Positions 1-8,138 of a stretch of DNA of 38,789 nucleotides are shown piece after piece (the stretch's first letter is position 1; the number at the start of each line of letters is the position of its first letter). The notes under the pieces were generated by a model. It worked only from the letters and a program-made list of their open reading frames with translations. It did no database searches and was not told the DNA's origin. Source of the DNA: Bacteroidales bacterium (lineage in GTDB: Bacteria > Bacteroidota > Bacteroidia > Bacteroidales > VadinHA17); contig PLLX01000155.1 of assembly GCA_003141415.1 (NCBI GenBank), positions 1 through 38,789 of the forward strand. Direction: 5' to 3'. The translations under genes were made by a program, and so were the position numbers.

Positions 1-714
1 ATGACAAAGTTAAGCGTTAATATCAATAAGATAGCAACTCTGAGAAATGCCCGCGGTGGGAATATTCCAAATGTATTAACCGCCGCAATAAATTGCCAGC
101 TTTTCGGAGCCGATGGCATTACCGTTCATCCACGACCCGATGAAAGACATATCAGATATAATGATGTCCTTGAGATCAAACCACTCATCACAACCGAATT
201 TAATATTGAAGGTTATCCGTCAAAAGAATTCATCACTCTTGTTCTCTCAGTCAAACCCGATCAGGTGACGCTTGTACCTGACGCTCACGATGCAATCACC
301 TCAAACGCCGGATGGGATACTCTGAAACACCGGTTATTTCTTACCGAGATTATTTCAGAATTCAGGAAAGAAGGTATCCGTACATCGCTTTTTGTAGATA
401 CGAACCCGGTTAATATCGAATATGCTTCTTTAACCGGGACCGACAGGGTTGAACTATACACTGAACCATATGCCTCAGATTTTAAAAAGAATGCTATTGA
501 AGCAATTGAACCGTTCATAAAGGCTGCTGAGATAGCCCGTAATGCAGGATTAGGATTAAATGCCGGACACGATCTGAGCCTTGATAATCTGAAATACTTT
601 TATCAGAACATTCCCTGGATTGAGGAGGTTTCTATTGGACATGCACTTATTTCTGATGCGCTCTATCTGGGTCTGGAAAATACCATTCAGATGTATAAGC
701 GACAATTAATCTGA
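1..714 (+). CDS. pdxJ: Pyridoxine 5'-phosphate synthase PdxJ
   Basis: Full [40 protein letters not shown] and [12 protein letters not shown] motifs typical of PdxJ. Confidence 0.95.
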   Translation: MTKLSVNINKIATLRNARGGNIPNVLTAAINCQLFGADGITVHPRPDERHIRYNDVLEIKPLITTEFNIEGYPSKEFITLVLSVKPDQVTLVPDAHDAITSNAGWDTLKHRLFLTEIISEFRKEGIRTSLFVDTNPVNIEYASLTGTDRVELYTEPYASDFKKNAIEAIEPFIKAAEIARNAGLGLNAGHDLSLDNLKYFYQNIPWIEEVSIGHALISDALYLGLENTIQMYKRQLI

Positions 715-725
715 TTTCCTGACTT

Positions 726-1529
726 ATGAAACTCTTTTACAGGAAATATGGTAATGGTCCTCCTCTGGTAATTCTTCATGGTTTGTACGGATCATCCGAC
801 AATTGGTTAACAATTGCTAAAAGTCTGAGTGACAATTTCACAGTTTATCTGCCCGATCAGAGGAACCATGGTCAGTCCCCTCACAGTGAAATTCATGATT
901 ATGACTCAATGAGAGATGATCTGTTTGAACTGGTAAATGATTTAAAGCTTAAGAAATTTTTCCTTGCCGGGCATAGCATGGGTGGAAAAACAGCAATTTC
1001 ATTTTCACTCAAATGGCCCGAAATGCTCAACGGATTACTTATTGCGGATATATCTCCTTTTACTGATGAAACCGGCAGAGATTCAGTCTATTCTCAACAT
1101 TTTACAGTCCTTAATGCAATTCTGTCATTTGACCTCAATAAGATATCAACCAGGGGTGAAGCAGAATCAATTTTATCTGAAAAAATCCCTTCTGAAAAGG
1201 TCAGAGGGCTTATTCTTAAAAATCTCCAGAGGAGCACTGATAATACTTTTATGTGGAAATTGAACGCTCCGTCATTACTAAAAAACCTTGATAAAATAAT
1301 GGAGGGGGTTGAACGTAAGACTGATTATAGTCAACAGATTACAGGATTCCCGGTTATCTTTCTCAAAGGAGGTGAATCAGATTATATCCCTAAAGGTGAT
1401 TTCAGAGATATCCAGAAAGTTTTTCCTGCAGTAGAAATTACAATGGTTCCGGGAGCCGGCCACTGGATTCAGGTTGACAAACCTGATGAGGTCATAAAGA
1501 ATCTTAAAAAGTTATTGGGGGACAGCTGA
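726..1529 (+). CDS. Alpha/beta fold hydrolase (YbfF-like esterase)
   Basis: ILHGLYGSSDNW oxyanion region, GHSMGGK nucleophile elbow, GAGHWIQVDKP catalytic His region. Confidence 0.9.
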   Translation: MKLFYRKYGNGPPLVILHGLYGSSDNWLTIAKSLSDNFTVYLPDQRNHGQSPHSEIHDYDSMRDDLFELVNDLKLKKFFLAGHSMGGKTAISFSLKWPEMLNGLLIADISPFTDETGRDSVYSQHFTVLNAILSFDLNKISTRGEAESILSEKIPSEKVRGLILKNLQRSTDNTFMWKLNAPSLLKNLDKIMEGVERKTDYSQQITGFPVIFLKGGESDYIPKGDFRDIQKVFPAVEITMVPGAGHWIQVDKPDEVIKNLKKLLGDS

Positions 1530-2255
1530 TTACAAAACTGTTACTGATTCTATTTTATCCTCATTTATTTCAGGCAGATTCATAAAACGTAAGAGAACAC
1601 GGGCAATTGCAAGAACATCCTTCTCACAATAATGTACTATTCTATCAATATTATCTTCAATATAGAAAATACCGGCAACCATACTACCGTCAATATCATC
1701 TTTGGGAGTCGGGATACCCAGTATTGAAGTAAGCAGGTCGAGTGATGTGTAATTTTTATAATCACCAAACTTCCACAGGTCCATTGTATCCAGCAGTTTT
1801 ACTTCCCATGGCTTTTTCCCGGCATTATTAAGGATTTCCGGTATAATAAGTCCATTTATGATCATCCTTCTTGCAATATAGGGGAAGTCAAATTCTTTCC
1901 CGTTGTGAGCACATAGAAGAGATTCTTTATTTGTCCTGGAGAATTTCGAAAGCACTGCAGAAAACTCGGAAAGCAGAGTTTTCTCTTCTTTCCCAAAGAA
2001 TGATTTAAGTCTGAAACTGAAGGGATTCTTTTCTCTGATAAGGCCAACAGAGACACAAATTATTTTTCCAAATTCGGAATAAATACCTGCTCGTTCATAA
2101 ACATCACCAGAAGTTTGTTCGGGAGACCTGAACTGTTTGGATTTTTTATCCCAGAGATTCTGCATTACCGGATTTAGAAGTTCAAAGGATGATGACTCCG
2201 GTACTGTTTCAATATCGAGAAACATAACATCTTCCACCCTGATATTATCAAGCAT
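1530..2255 (-). CDS. Predicted 3'-5' exonuclease (PolB-exonuclease-like, DnaQ fold)
   Basis: FLDIETVPE (ExoI), HNGKEFDFPYIARRM (ExoII), YCEKDVLAIARVLLR (ExoIII). Confidence 0.85.
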   Translation of the reverse strand: MLDNIRVEDVMFLDIETVPESSSFELLNPVMQNLWDKKSKQFRSPEQTSGDVYERAGIYSEFGKIICVSVGLIREKNPFSFRLKSFFGKEEKTLLSEFSAVLSKFSRTNKESLLCAHNGKEFDFPYIARRMIINGLIIPEILNNAGKKPWEVKLLDTMDLWKFGDYKNYTSLDLLTSILGIPTPKDDIDGSMVAGIFYIEDNIDRIVHYCEKDVLAIARVLLRFMNLPEINEDKIESVTVL

Positions 2256-2277
2256 AGTCTTATGATTTACTTTTTAT

Positions 2278-2430
2278 TTATCTCTCTTCGAGGATTATGT
2301 CACTGTTATCCTTGTAATAGGAATACCGGGGTATTTCGATAACCTCGTCATTAGGAAATACTTCCATGACTTTTCTCACAACAGTAGTTTTTCCTGAACC
2401 GGTACCACCTGCTATTCCTACTATCAACAT
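2278..2430 (-). pseudogene. udk: Truncated uridine kinase N-terminus (50 codons)
   Basis: Manual translation: MLIVGIAGGTGSGKTTVVRKVMEVFPNDEVIEIPRYSYYKDNSDIILEER*. Matches the Udk N-terminus (GIAGGTGSGKTT Walker A, SYYKD...EER) but stops there; the next gene starts 22 nt downstream. Confidence 0.8.
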
Positions 2431-2458
2431 ATTTATATAATTTTGTGGTAATCGTTAT

Positions 2459-2489
2459 CAAAAATAAGAAATAGTTTGGAGTGACTAAA
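2459..2489 (-). promoter_or_regulatory. Putative Bacteroidetes-type promoter upstream of the udk remnant/exonuclease
   Basis: Minus strand reads TTTA-19nt-TATTTTTG (-7 TANNTTTG match, -33 TTTG 3/4). Confidence 0.4.
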
Positions 2490-2553
2490 GTTTGGAGTAC
2501 TTAAAGTTGTGAAGAAGTTTGGAGTGAGCCAGAGTTTTGAATACTTAAAATTG
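2472..2553. repeat. Dispersed short repeat family (AGTTTGGAGTGAGCCAGAGTTTGAAGTACTT-like), multi-unit array
   Basis: AGTTTGGAGTGACTAA / AGTTTGGAGTACTTAA / AGTTTGGAGTGAGCCAGAGTTTTGAATACTTAA; near-copy at 10275-10312 and inverted/degenerate units around 34265-34390. Confidence 0.7.
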
Positions 2554-2585
2554 AAAAAAATGAACCGACTTATTATCATAATAAA

Positions 2586-2621
2586 TCTAAGTACTCTAAG
2601 TACTCTAAGTAATCTAGGCAA
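2586..2621 (+). repeat. 9-bp tandem repeat (TCTAAGTAC)x2, then TCTAAGTAA, TCTAGGCAA
   Basis: Directly visible: tctaagtac tctaagtac tctaagtaa tctaggcaa. Confidence 0.85.
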
Positions 2622-2638
2622 TACTAATAAAAAACTAT

Positions 2639-3634
2639 ATGTCTGAATTATATCCGCTAAAGTTCGAAGCTGCATTAAAAGAGAAAGTCTGGGGAGGAAA
2701 TACACTTGTTACCAGGTTTAATAAAAAATATACGGGGTCACATCATATTGGTGAAAGCTGGGAATTGTCGGCGATTGCAGATAACCAGTCGGTAATTTGT
2801 AATGGGTTCCTGGCTGGCAATAATATAGAGGAACTCATAGAAGTGTACATGGGTGATATCACAGGCGACTCAATATTTGAAAAGTTCGGAAATGAGTTTC
2901 CGCTGTTAATCAAGTTTATTGAAGCCCAGGAAGATCTTTCGATCCAGGTCCATCCCAACAACGACCTTGCAAAAAAAAGACATAAGGCATATGGAAAAAC
3001 CGAGATGTGGTACATCCTTGACAGGAAAGAAGGCTCAAAGATTTATACCGGCTTCAAAAGCGGGGTTACTAAGGAGATTTATGAAGAGGCAGTCAGGAAT
3101 GGCGGGATTGAGAACCTGATGAATGTTGAGAGCGTTGACCCCGGAGATACTTTCTTCACACCTGCCGGTAGGGTTCATGCAATAGGTGCGGGCATAGTTC
3201 TGGTTGAAATACAACAGACATCCGATATTACATACAGGATATTTGACTGGAACAGAAAGAGTTCAGGCAAGGTAAAAAGGGAGTTGCATACAGATCTTGC
3301 TCTTGATGCAATCGATTTTAACCAGTCAGGTACAAATAAGATCAGAGTGGAACCAGTGCTCAATAAAACTGTAAATCTTGTGAGTTGTGAATTTTTCAAC
3401 ACTAATATTATCAGTTTAAACAAAGCAATTGATAAAGAATACCACTTTAATGATTCATTTGTTGTGTACATTTGCCTTGAAGGTGAATTTTCAATCAGAT
3501 GGGACGGAAATTCCGAGAAGGTAACAAAAGGAGATACCGTTCTTCTTCCTGCCATGATCAGGGAGGTTACACTGAAACCTGTGAACGAAGCACGTTTGCT
3601 TGAGGTATACATTAATTCAGAGAATCCACTTTAA
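2639..3634 (+). CDS. manA: Mannose-6-phosphate isomerase, class I
   Basis: YPLKFEAALKEKVWGGNTL, LSIQVHPND, KTEMWYIL, PAGRVHAIGAGIVLVEIQQTSDITYRIFDW. Confidence 0.93.
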   Translation: MSELYPLKFEAALKEKVWGGNTLVTRFNKKYTGSHHIGESWELSAIADNQSVICNGFLAGNNIEELIEVYMGDITGDSIFEKFGNEFPLLIKFIEAQEDLSIQVHPNNDLAKKRHKAYGKTEMWYILDRKEGSKIYTGFKSGVTKEIYEEAVRNGGIENLMNVESVDPGDTFFTPAGRVHAIGAGIVLVEIQQTSDITYRIFDWNRKSSGKVKRELHTDLALDAIDFNQSGTNKIRVEPVLNKTVNLVSCEFFNTNIISLNKAIDKEYHFNDSFVVYICLEGEFSIRWDGNSEKVTKGDTVLLPAMIREVTLKPVNEARLLEVYINSENPL

Positions 3635-3778
3635 AAAGGATAAAGGTCAAAGACAAAAGACAAAAATGGATCATTAGAAGGTTTTTGACTCCGTATTAGC
3701 TCTCATCTAGAGGGATTGGGGGCAAACAAGACAAAAGATAAATTGTTAAAAATTAGAAGTCACATAATTAACATACTT

Positions 3779-4549
3779 ATGAAAATATTTACAGGTTCAG
3801 TGCTATTTATTTTAGCCATCTCTTTTATTACAGGATGCAAAATGAAAGGACCAGCCAAAATAGAGTCACGGACTTTAACTGACTCAGTTACAGTTCATGA
3901 CACTGGTTACACAGGTATAAAACAGTATATGAGTGGCAAAAACATGGTAAAGGAAGTTACATTCAAAAATGGCGTAAGAGAAGGATTGATGAAATCATTC
4001 TATCAGGCCGGTGAAGTGCGTCAGACTTTCTGGTACGAGAATGGATTGAGAGAGGATTCATCTATGTGGTATTACCTGGAAGGGCAATTATTTCGTGCAA
4101 CTCCATATAAAAGGGATACTATCGACGGCATTCAGAAACAATATTACAGAACGGGCCGGTTGAAAGCCAAAATAGGTTATTCCAGAGGGCTGCGTACTAC
4201 ATATCTTGAAGAGTACACACCTGAAGGAAAGCTGGTTGGCAGTTATCCTAAACTGGTCGTAAATGTCGTGGATAATTATAAGATCAAAGGTATATACAGA
4301 GTATCACTTGAATTATCAGATAAATCTACCAGCGTCAGATACTGGCGTGGGGATATTTCAAATAATGTTTTTGATACTGCCCATTGTAAAACGATAAATA
4401 TAATTAAAGGGATTGGCTTTCTCGACCTTAAAAAAACTGGGGCTCCAAAGCCTTCTTATGTAGGTGTGATAGCCGAGATTTTGACTAATTTTGGAAACAA
4501 TTATCTGGTTTATAAAAAGATCGACTTACCTTATCACGATCTAAATTAA
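3779..4549 (+). CDS. Lipoprotein with YwqK/MORN-like repeats
   Basis: Internal ATG at 3779 gives lipoprotein signal MKIFTGSVLFILAISFITGC. FKNGVREGLMKSFYQAGEVRQTFWYENGLRE-type repeats. The track start at 3716 lies in repeat-derived sequence. Confidence 0.75.
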   Translation: MKIFTGSVLFILAISFITGCKMKGPAKIESRTLTDSVTVHDTGYTGIKQYMSGKNMVKEVTFKNGVREGLMKSFYQAGEVRQTFWYENGLREDSSMWYYLEGQLFRATPYKRDTIDGIQKQYYRTGRLKAKIGYSRGLRTTYLEEYTPEGKLVGSYPKLVVNVVDNYKIKGIYRVSLELSDKSTSVRYWRGDISNNVFDTAHCKTINIIKGIGFLDLKKTGAPKPSYVGVIAEILTNFGNNYLVYKKIDLPYHDLN

Positions 4550-4557
4550 GGATTTAT

Positions 4558-5166
4558 ATGATTATTCATTCAGCTGCTTTCATTAAAAGCAGCCCCACAA
4601 TAAAAGAGTGTCCGAGGTCTGCTATACCTGAATTCGGATTTATAGGCAGATCAAATGTAGGTAAATCATCGTTGATAAATATGCTGACAGGCTGGTCGAA
4701 GTTAGCAAAAATATCTGTTCAACCCGGAAAGACCAGAACAATTAACCACTTCATGGTGAACGATAGCTGGTACCTTGTCGATCTTCCGGGATACGGTTAT
4801 GCAAAAGTTCCGGTAAAGCTCAGGGAAAAATGGGTAAAAGCGACTGAAGAGTATATTCTGAAAAGGGAAAACCTTGTTTCTCTCTTTGTGCTTCTTGATA
4901 CCCGGCATAAGCCACAACGTTCCGATCTTGAGTTTATGGAGTTCCTGGGTTTAAACGAAATACCCTTTGCCAGAGTCTTTACAAAAAGTGACAAACTAAA
5001 TATTACTGCCCTGGAGAATTCAGTAAATCAATATAATTCGGAAATGTTGATAAACTGGGAGTCATTGCCTGTTTCCTTCATTACCTCGGCAGTAAAAGGT
5101 AATGGCAGGGATAATATACTGAACTATATAGAAGAATCTATCAACAATTTTTCAACTGTCACCTGA
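4558..5166 (+). CDS. engB: Ribosome biogenesis GTP-binding protein EngB/YsxC
   Basis: GRSNVGKSSLINMLTG (G1), PGKTRTINHF (G2), VDLPGYGYAKV (G3), TKSDK (G4). Confidence 0.93.
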   Translation: MIIHSAAFIKSSPTIKECPRSAIPEFGFIGRSNVGKSSLINMLTGWSKLAKISVQPGKTRTINHFMVNDSWYLVDLPGYGYAKVPVKLREKWVKATEEYILKRENLVSLFVLLDTRHKPQRSDLEFMEFLGLNEIPFARVFTKSDKLNITALENSVNQYNSEMLINWESLPVSFITSAVKGNGRDNILNYIEESINNFSTVT

Positions 5167-5236
5167 TATCGGCCGGAATTTATAATTTTGTATTCAAAAT
5201 TTGATCTCTTTACTTAATTGTTAAAAAAATCGGAAA

Positions 5237-6175
5237 ATGTTTGGAACGGCACCTATGAAAGTCTTTTCCTGCAGATCTTCAAAAGATTTGGCTCAGAGAA
5301 TTACAGATAAACTTGGAATTGAACTCGGGAAAAGTTCCGTTACCAGCTTCAGTGATGGAGAATTTCAACCATGTTTCGATGAATCGGTCAGAGGCTGTTT
5401 GGTTTTTATAATACAGTCTACAAATCCACCTGCTGATAATCTTTTTGAACTTCTGCTTATGATTGATGCAGCAAAAAGAGCCTCTGCTTATAAAGTGATT
5501 GCTGTTATACCATATTATGGTTTTGCAAGGCAGGACAGAAAAGACAGACCGCGGGTCTCTATCGGTTCGAAATTGTCAGCTGATCTCTTAAGCACCGCTG
5601 GAGTTGACAGAGTAATTACGATGGATCTTCATGCCGATCAGATACAGGGCTTTTTCAATGTGCCGGTCGACCACCTTTTTGGCTCAGCAATATTTGCTCC
5701 ATATATCGCAAACCTTAAACTTAAGAATCTTACCGTCTCAGCTCCCGATATGGGAGGATCAAAAAGAGCCAATGCCTATTCGAGACACCTTCAGTCGGAA
5801 ATGGTATTATGTTACAAGCTCCGCAAGAAACCAAATGTTATAGAAGAAATGTCGATTATCGGTGAGGTGGATGGACGAAATGTAGTAATAATTGATGATA
5901 TGGTTGACACTGCAGGCACACTTGCACTGGCAGCTAATATGATGAAAGAAAGAGGAGCCACGAGTATCAGGGCATTCGCTACGCACCCAATACTTTCCGG
6001 TAACGCAATTCAAAGGATCAACGATTCAGCAATAGAAGAACTTGTTGTTAGTGATTCCGTTCCTTTTATTAATAGTTCCAAGAAAATCAAAGTGCTTTCA
6101 ATTGCCGGTATTTTTGCTAAAACTATCCAGGCTGTAACAGAAAATCAGTCGATAAGCACAAATTTTGTATTCTGA
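5237..6175 (+). CDS. prs: Ribose-phosphate pyrophosphokinase
   Basis: IIQSTNPPADNLFELLLMIDAAKRASA, PYYGFARQDRKDRPR, DLHADQIQGFFN, VVIIDDMVDTAGTL (PRPP loop). Confidence 0.95.
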   Translation: MFGTAPMKVFSCRSSKDLAQRITDKLGIELGKSSVTSFSDGEFQPCFDESVRGCLVFIIQSTNPPADNLFELLLMIDAAKRASAYKVIAVIPYYGFARQDRKDRPRVSIGSKLSADLLSTAGVDRVITMDLHADQIQGFFNVPVDHLFGSAIFAPYIANLKLKNLTVSAPDMGGSKRANAYSRHLQSEMVLCYKLRKKPNVIEEMSIIGEVDGRNVVIIDDMVDTAGTLALAANMMKERGATSIRAFATHPILSGNAIQRINDSAIEELVVSDSVPFINSSKKIKVLSIAGIFAKTIQAVTENQSISTNFVF

Positions 6176-6194
6176 TTCCTTTGTTCTATATTTG
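6164..6194 (+). promoter_or_regulatory. Bacteroidetes-type promoter for rplY (TTTG-19nt-TATATTTG)
   Basis: TTTG at 6164-6167, 19-nt spacer, TATATTTG at 6187-6194 (consensus TANNTTTG). Confidence 0.65.
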
Positions 6195-6279
6195 CAGGCC
6201 AATTTTTTTATTAATGTCAAACGTGTAATGGGGAGTTATCGGGATGATAACTCTTAGTAGCACAATAACTTTTAGACAA

Positions 6280-6933
6280 ATGAAGACAATCGAAATTAAA
6301 GGATCTTTCAGAAAAGAATTAGGGAAGAAAAGTTCCAAAGAAATCAGAAAAACAGGAAACGTACCTTGTGTTATCTATGGGAAAGAAAAGAATATTCACT
6401 TTTATGCTCATGAGAACAGTTTTAAAAACCTTGTATATACACCTGAAGCACATCTTGTAAAACTCAGCATTGAAGACAAAGAGTATAAAGCTGTACTTAA
6501 GGATATGCAGTTCCATCCTGTAAAAGATAATATTCTTCATGCAGATTTTATTGAAATTTTTGATAATAAACCGGTAGTTATCAATATTCCTATAAAAGTT
6601 TCAGGAGATTCAGTAGGGGTTATTGCAGGTGGAAAATTAAGTATTAAAAGAAGATCACTAAAAGTAAAAGGATTAGCTAAAGATCTTCCGGAAGCTCTTC
6701 CGATTGATATCACTAATTTAAAAATTCATGAAGGGGTAAAGGTTGGCGAGTTATCATTTGATAAGGTAGAATTACTTGATCCTAAAAAATCAATGGTTCT
6801 CACAATTGCCACATCACGTGTTGCACAGAAAACTGATGAAGAAGTTCTGGCTGAAACGGCAGCAGCAACAGCAGCAGCTGCTACAGCAACAGCAGGAACA
6901 ACAGCAGTTCCTGAAACACCTGCAGCTAAGTAG
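6280..6933 (+). CDS. rplY: 50S ribosomal protein L25/general stress protein Ctc
   Basis: MKTIEIKGSFRKELGKKSSKEIRKTGNVPCVIYG; ATG at 6280 preferred over the track start at 6244. Ala/Thr-rich C-tail. Confidence 0.92.
   Translation: MKTIEIKGSFRKELGKKSSKEIRKTGNVPCVIYGKEKNIHFYAHENSFKNLVYTPEAHLVKLSIEDKEYKAVLKDMQFHPVKDNILHADFIEIFDNKPVVINIPIKVSGDSVGVIAGGKLSIKRRSLKVKGLAKDLPEALPIDITNLKIHEGVKVGELSFDKVELLDPKKSMVLTIATSRVAQKTDEEVLAETAAATAAAATATAGTTAVPETPAAK
6859..6907 (+). repeat. Trinucleotide-like GCA/ACA low-complexity tract in the rplY 3' end
   Basis: gcagcagcaacagcagcagctgctacagcaacagcaggaacaacagcag. Confidence 0.85.
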
Positions 6934-6964
6934 AACCTGATCTTTATTATGAAAAAATTCAGGC

Positions 6965-7585
6965 TTGATGAAATATCTGATAGTTGGCCTGGGAAATATA
7001 GGTGAAGGGTACAGGGACACCCGACATAATATAGGATTTACAGTATTGGATGCCATGGCCATGGCATCCAGTACTTCTTTTACGGAGAAACGATATGGTG
7101 CAGTTTGTAAGATCAGATTCAAAGGACGTGATCTCTTCCTGCTCAAACCCTCCACCTATGTGAATCTCAGTGGAAATGCAGTGAGCTACTGGCTTAAAAA
7201 GGAAAACATTCCCCTTGAAAACATGCTGATTATTGTAGACGATATTGCCCTCCCTCTCGGAAATATAAGAATGAGACCAAAGGGGAGCGATGGGGGCCAC
7301 AACGGACTGGCCCATATCAGCACCGTTCTGGCTACCAATGAATATCCCAGGATCAGAATAGGTATCGGCAACGGTTTCCGGAAAGGAGCACAAATCAATT
7401 TTGTTCTCGGTAAATGGGATCCTGAAGAAAAAAAATTTATGGATGAGAGAACTTCAATTGTAATCGATATGATCAGATCATTTGCATTTGCAGGGATTGA
7501 ATTGACAATGACAGCCTTTAACAAAGCCGGTAAGGTAACTCCTCCAGAGGAAGAACCGGCTCAGGGAAAAGAACCCTCAAATTAA
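6965..7585 (+). CDS. pth: Peptidyl-tRNA hydrolase
   Basis: MKYLIVGLGNIGEGYRDTRHNIGF, LLKPSTYVNLSGNAV, IVDDIALPLGNIRMRPKGSDGGHNGL. Confidence 0.95.
   Translation: MMKYLIVGLGNIGEGYRDTRHNIGFTVLDAMAMASSTSFTEKRYGAVCKIRFKGRDLFLLKPSTYVNLSGNAVSYWLKKENIPLENMLIIVDDIALPLGNIRMRPKGSDGGHNGLAHISTVLATNEYPRIRIGIGNGFRKGAQINFVLGKWDPEEKKFMDERTSIVIDMIRSFAFAGIELTMTAFNKAGKVTPPEEEPAQGKEPSN
7042..7075. repeat. 34-bp near-perfect palindrome (24-bp perfect core 7047-7070) inside pth
   Basis: AGTATTGGATGCCATGG|CCATGGCATCCAGTACT; the single mismatch pair is a U-G wobble in RNA. Confidence 0.95.
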
Positions 7586-7595
7586 TACTGATTAA

Positions 7596-7991
7596 ATGGC
7601 TGATAATAAAACCATACGAATAGATAAATTTCTCTGGTCGGTTAGAATTTATAAGACCAGGAGCTTAGCTTCTGATGAATGCCGGAAGGGAAGAATAATT
7701 ATCAATGAGGTTCAGGTAAAACCATCGAGAACAGTCTTAAAGAACGAAATTATTACAGTAAAAAAGCCTCCGGTCATTTACTCGTACAGAGTGATTGAAC
7801 CCATTGGAAACCGTGTTTCGGCAAAACTCGTTGAACAATTTATCGAAGATTTGACATCAGAGGAGGAAAAAACGAAACTGGATGTCCGGCAGGCAGGTGG
7901 AGTAATTTACAGAGATAAAGGAACAGGTCGCCCTACAAAGAAAGAAAGAAGGTTGATAGATAAGATTAAAGATGACTTTCACGACTCCTGA
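7596..7991 (+). CDS. S4-domain RNA-binding protein (Hsp15/HslR-like)
   Basis: RIDKFLWSVRIYKTRSLASDECRKGRIIINEVQVKPSRTV S4 motif; basic C-tail GRPTKKERRLIDK. Confidence 0.9.
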   Translation: MADNKTIRIDKFLWSVRIYKTRSLASDECRKGRIIINEVQVKPSRTVLKNEIITVKKPPVIYSYRVIEPIGNRVSAKLVEQFIEDLTSEEEKTKLDVRQAGGVIYRDKGTGRPTKKERRLIDKIKDDFHDS

Positions 7992-8138
7992 TATGGTGGT
8001 ATAAAGACGTAATATTTCAAAAATTGTCGTAAAAGTAATTCAGCTTTAATAACAACAATTCACTTTTTTTTAACTTGCACTCAACAACTTGAGAACATCA
8101 GTTAAATGATGTCTTGCAGGTGCATATTCTTTTATTGA

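Noticed and set aside
2472-2621. Possible CRISPR array
   Set aside because: Repeats are too short (9-16 bp), irregular, lack unique 30-40 bp spacers, and no cas genes are in the window.
2433-2705. Minus-strand 90-aa ORF
   Set aside because: Covers the short-repeat array and the manA start; repeat-derived composition and no recognisable domain.
3175-3612. Minus-strand 145-aa ORF
   Set aside because: Fully antisense to manA, which has strong family motifs.
6814-7155. Minus-strand ORF encoding a Cys-rich protein (CCCSCCCCSSCCCCCC)
   Set aside because: Antisense reading of the rplY GCA/ACA tract and of pth; the Cys run is an artefact of the triplet repeat.
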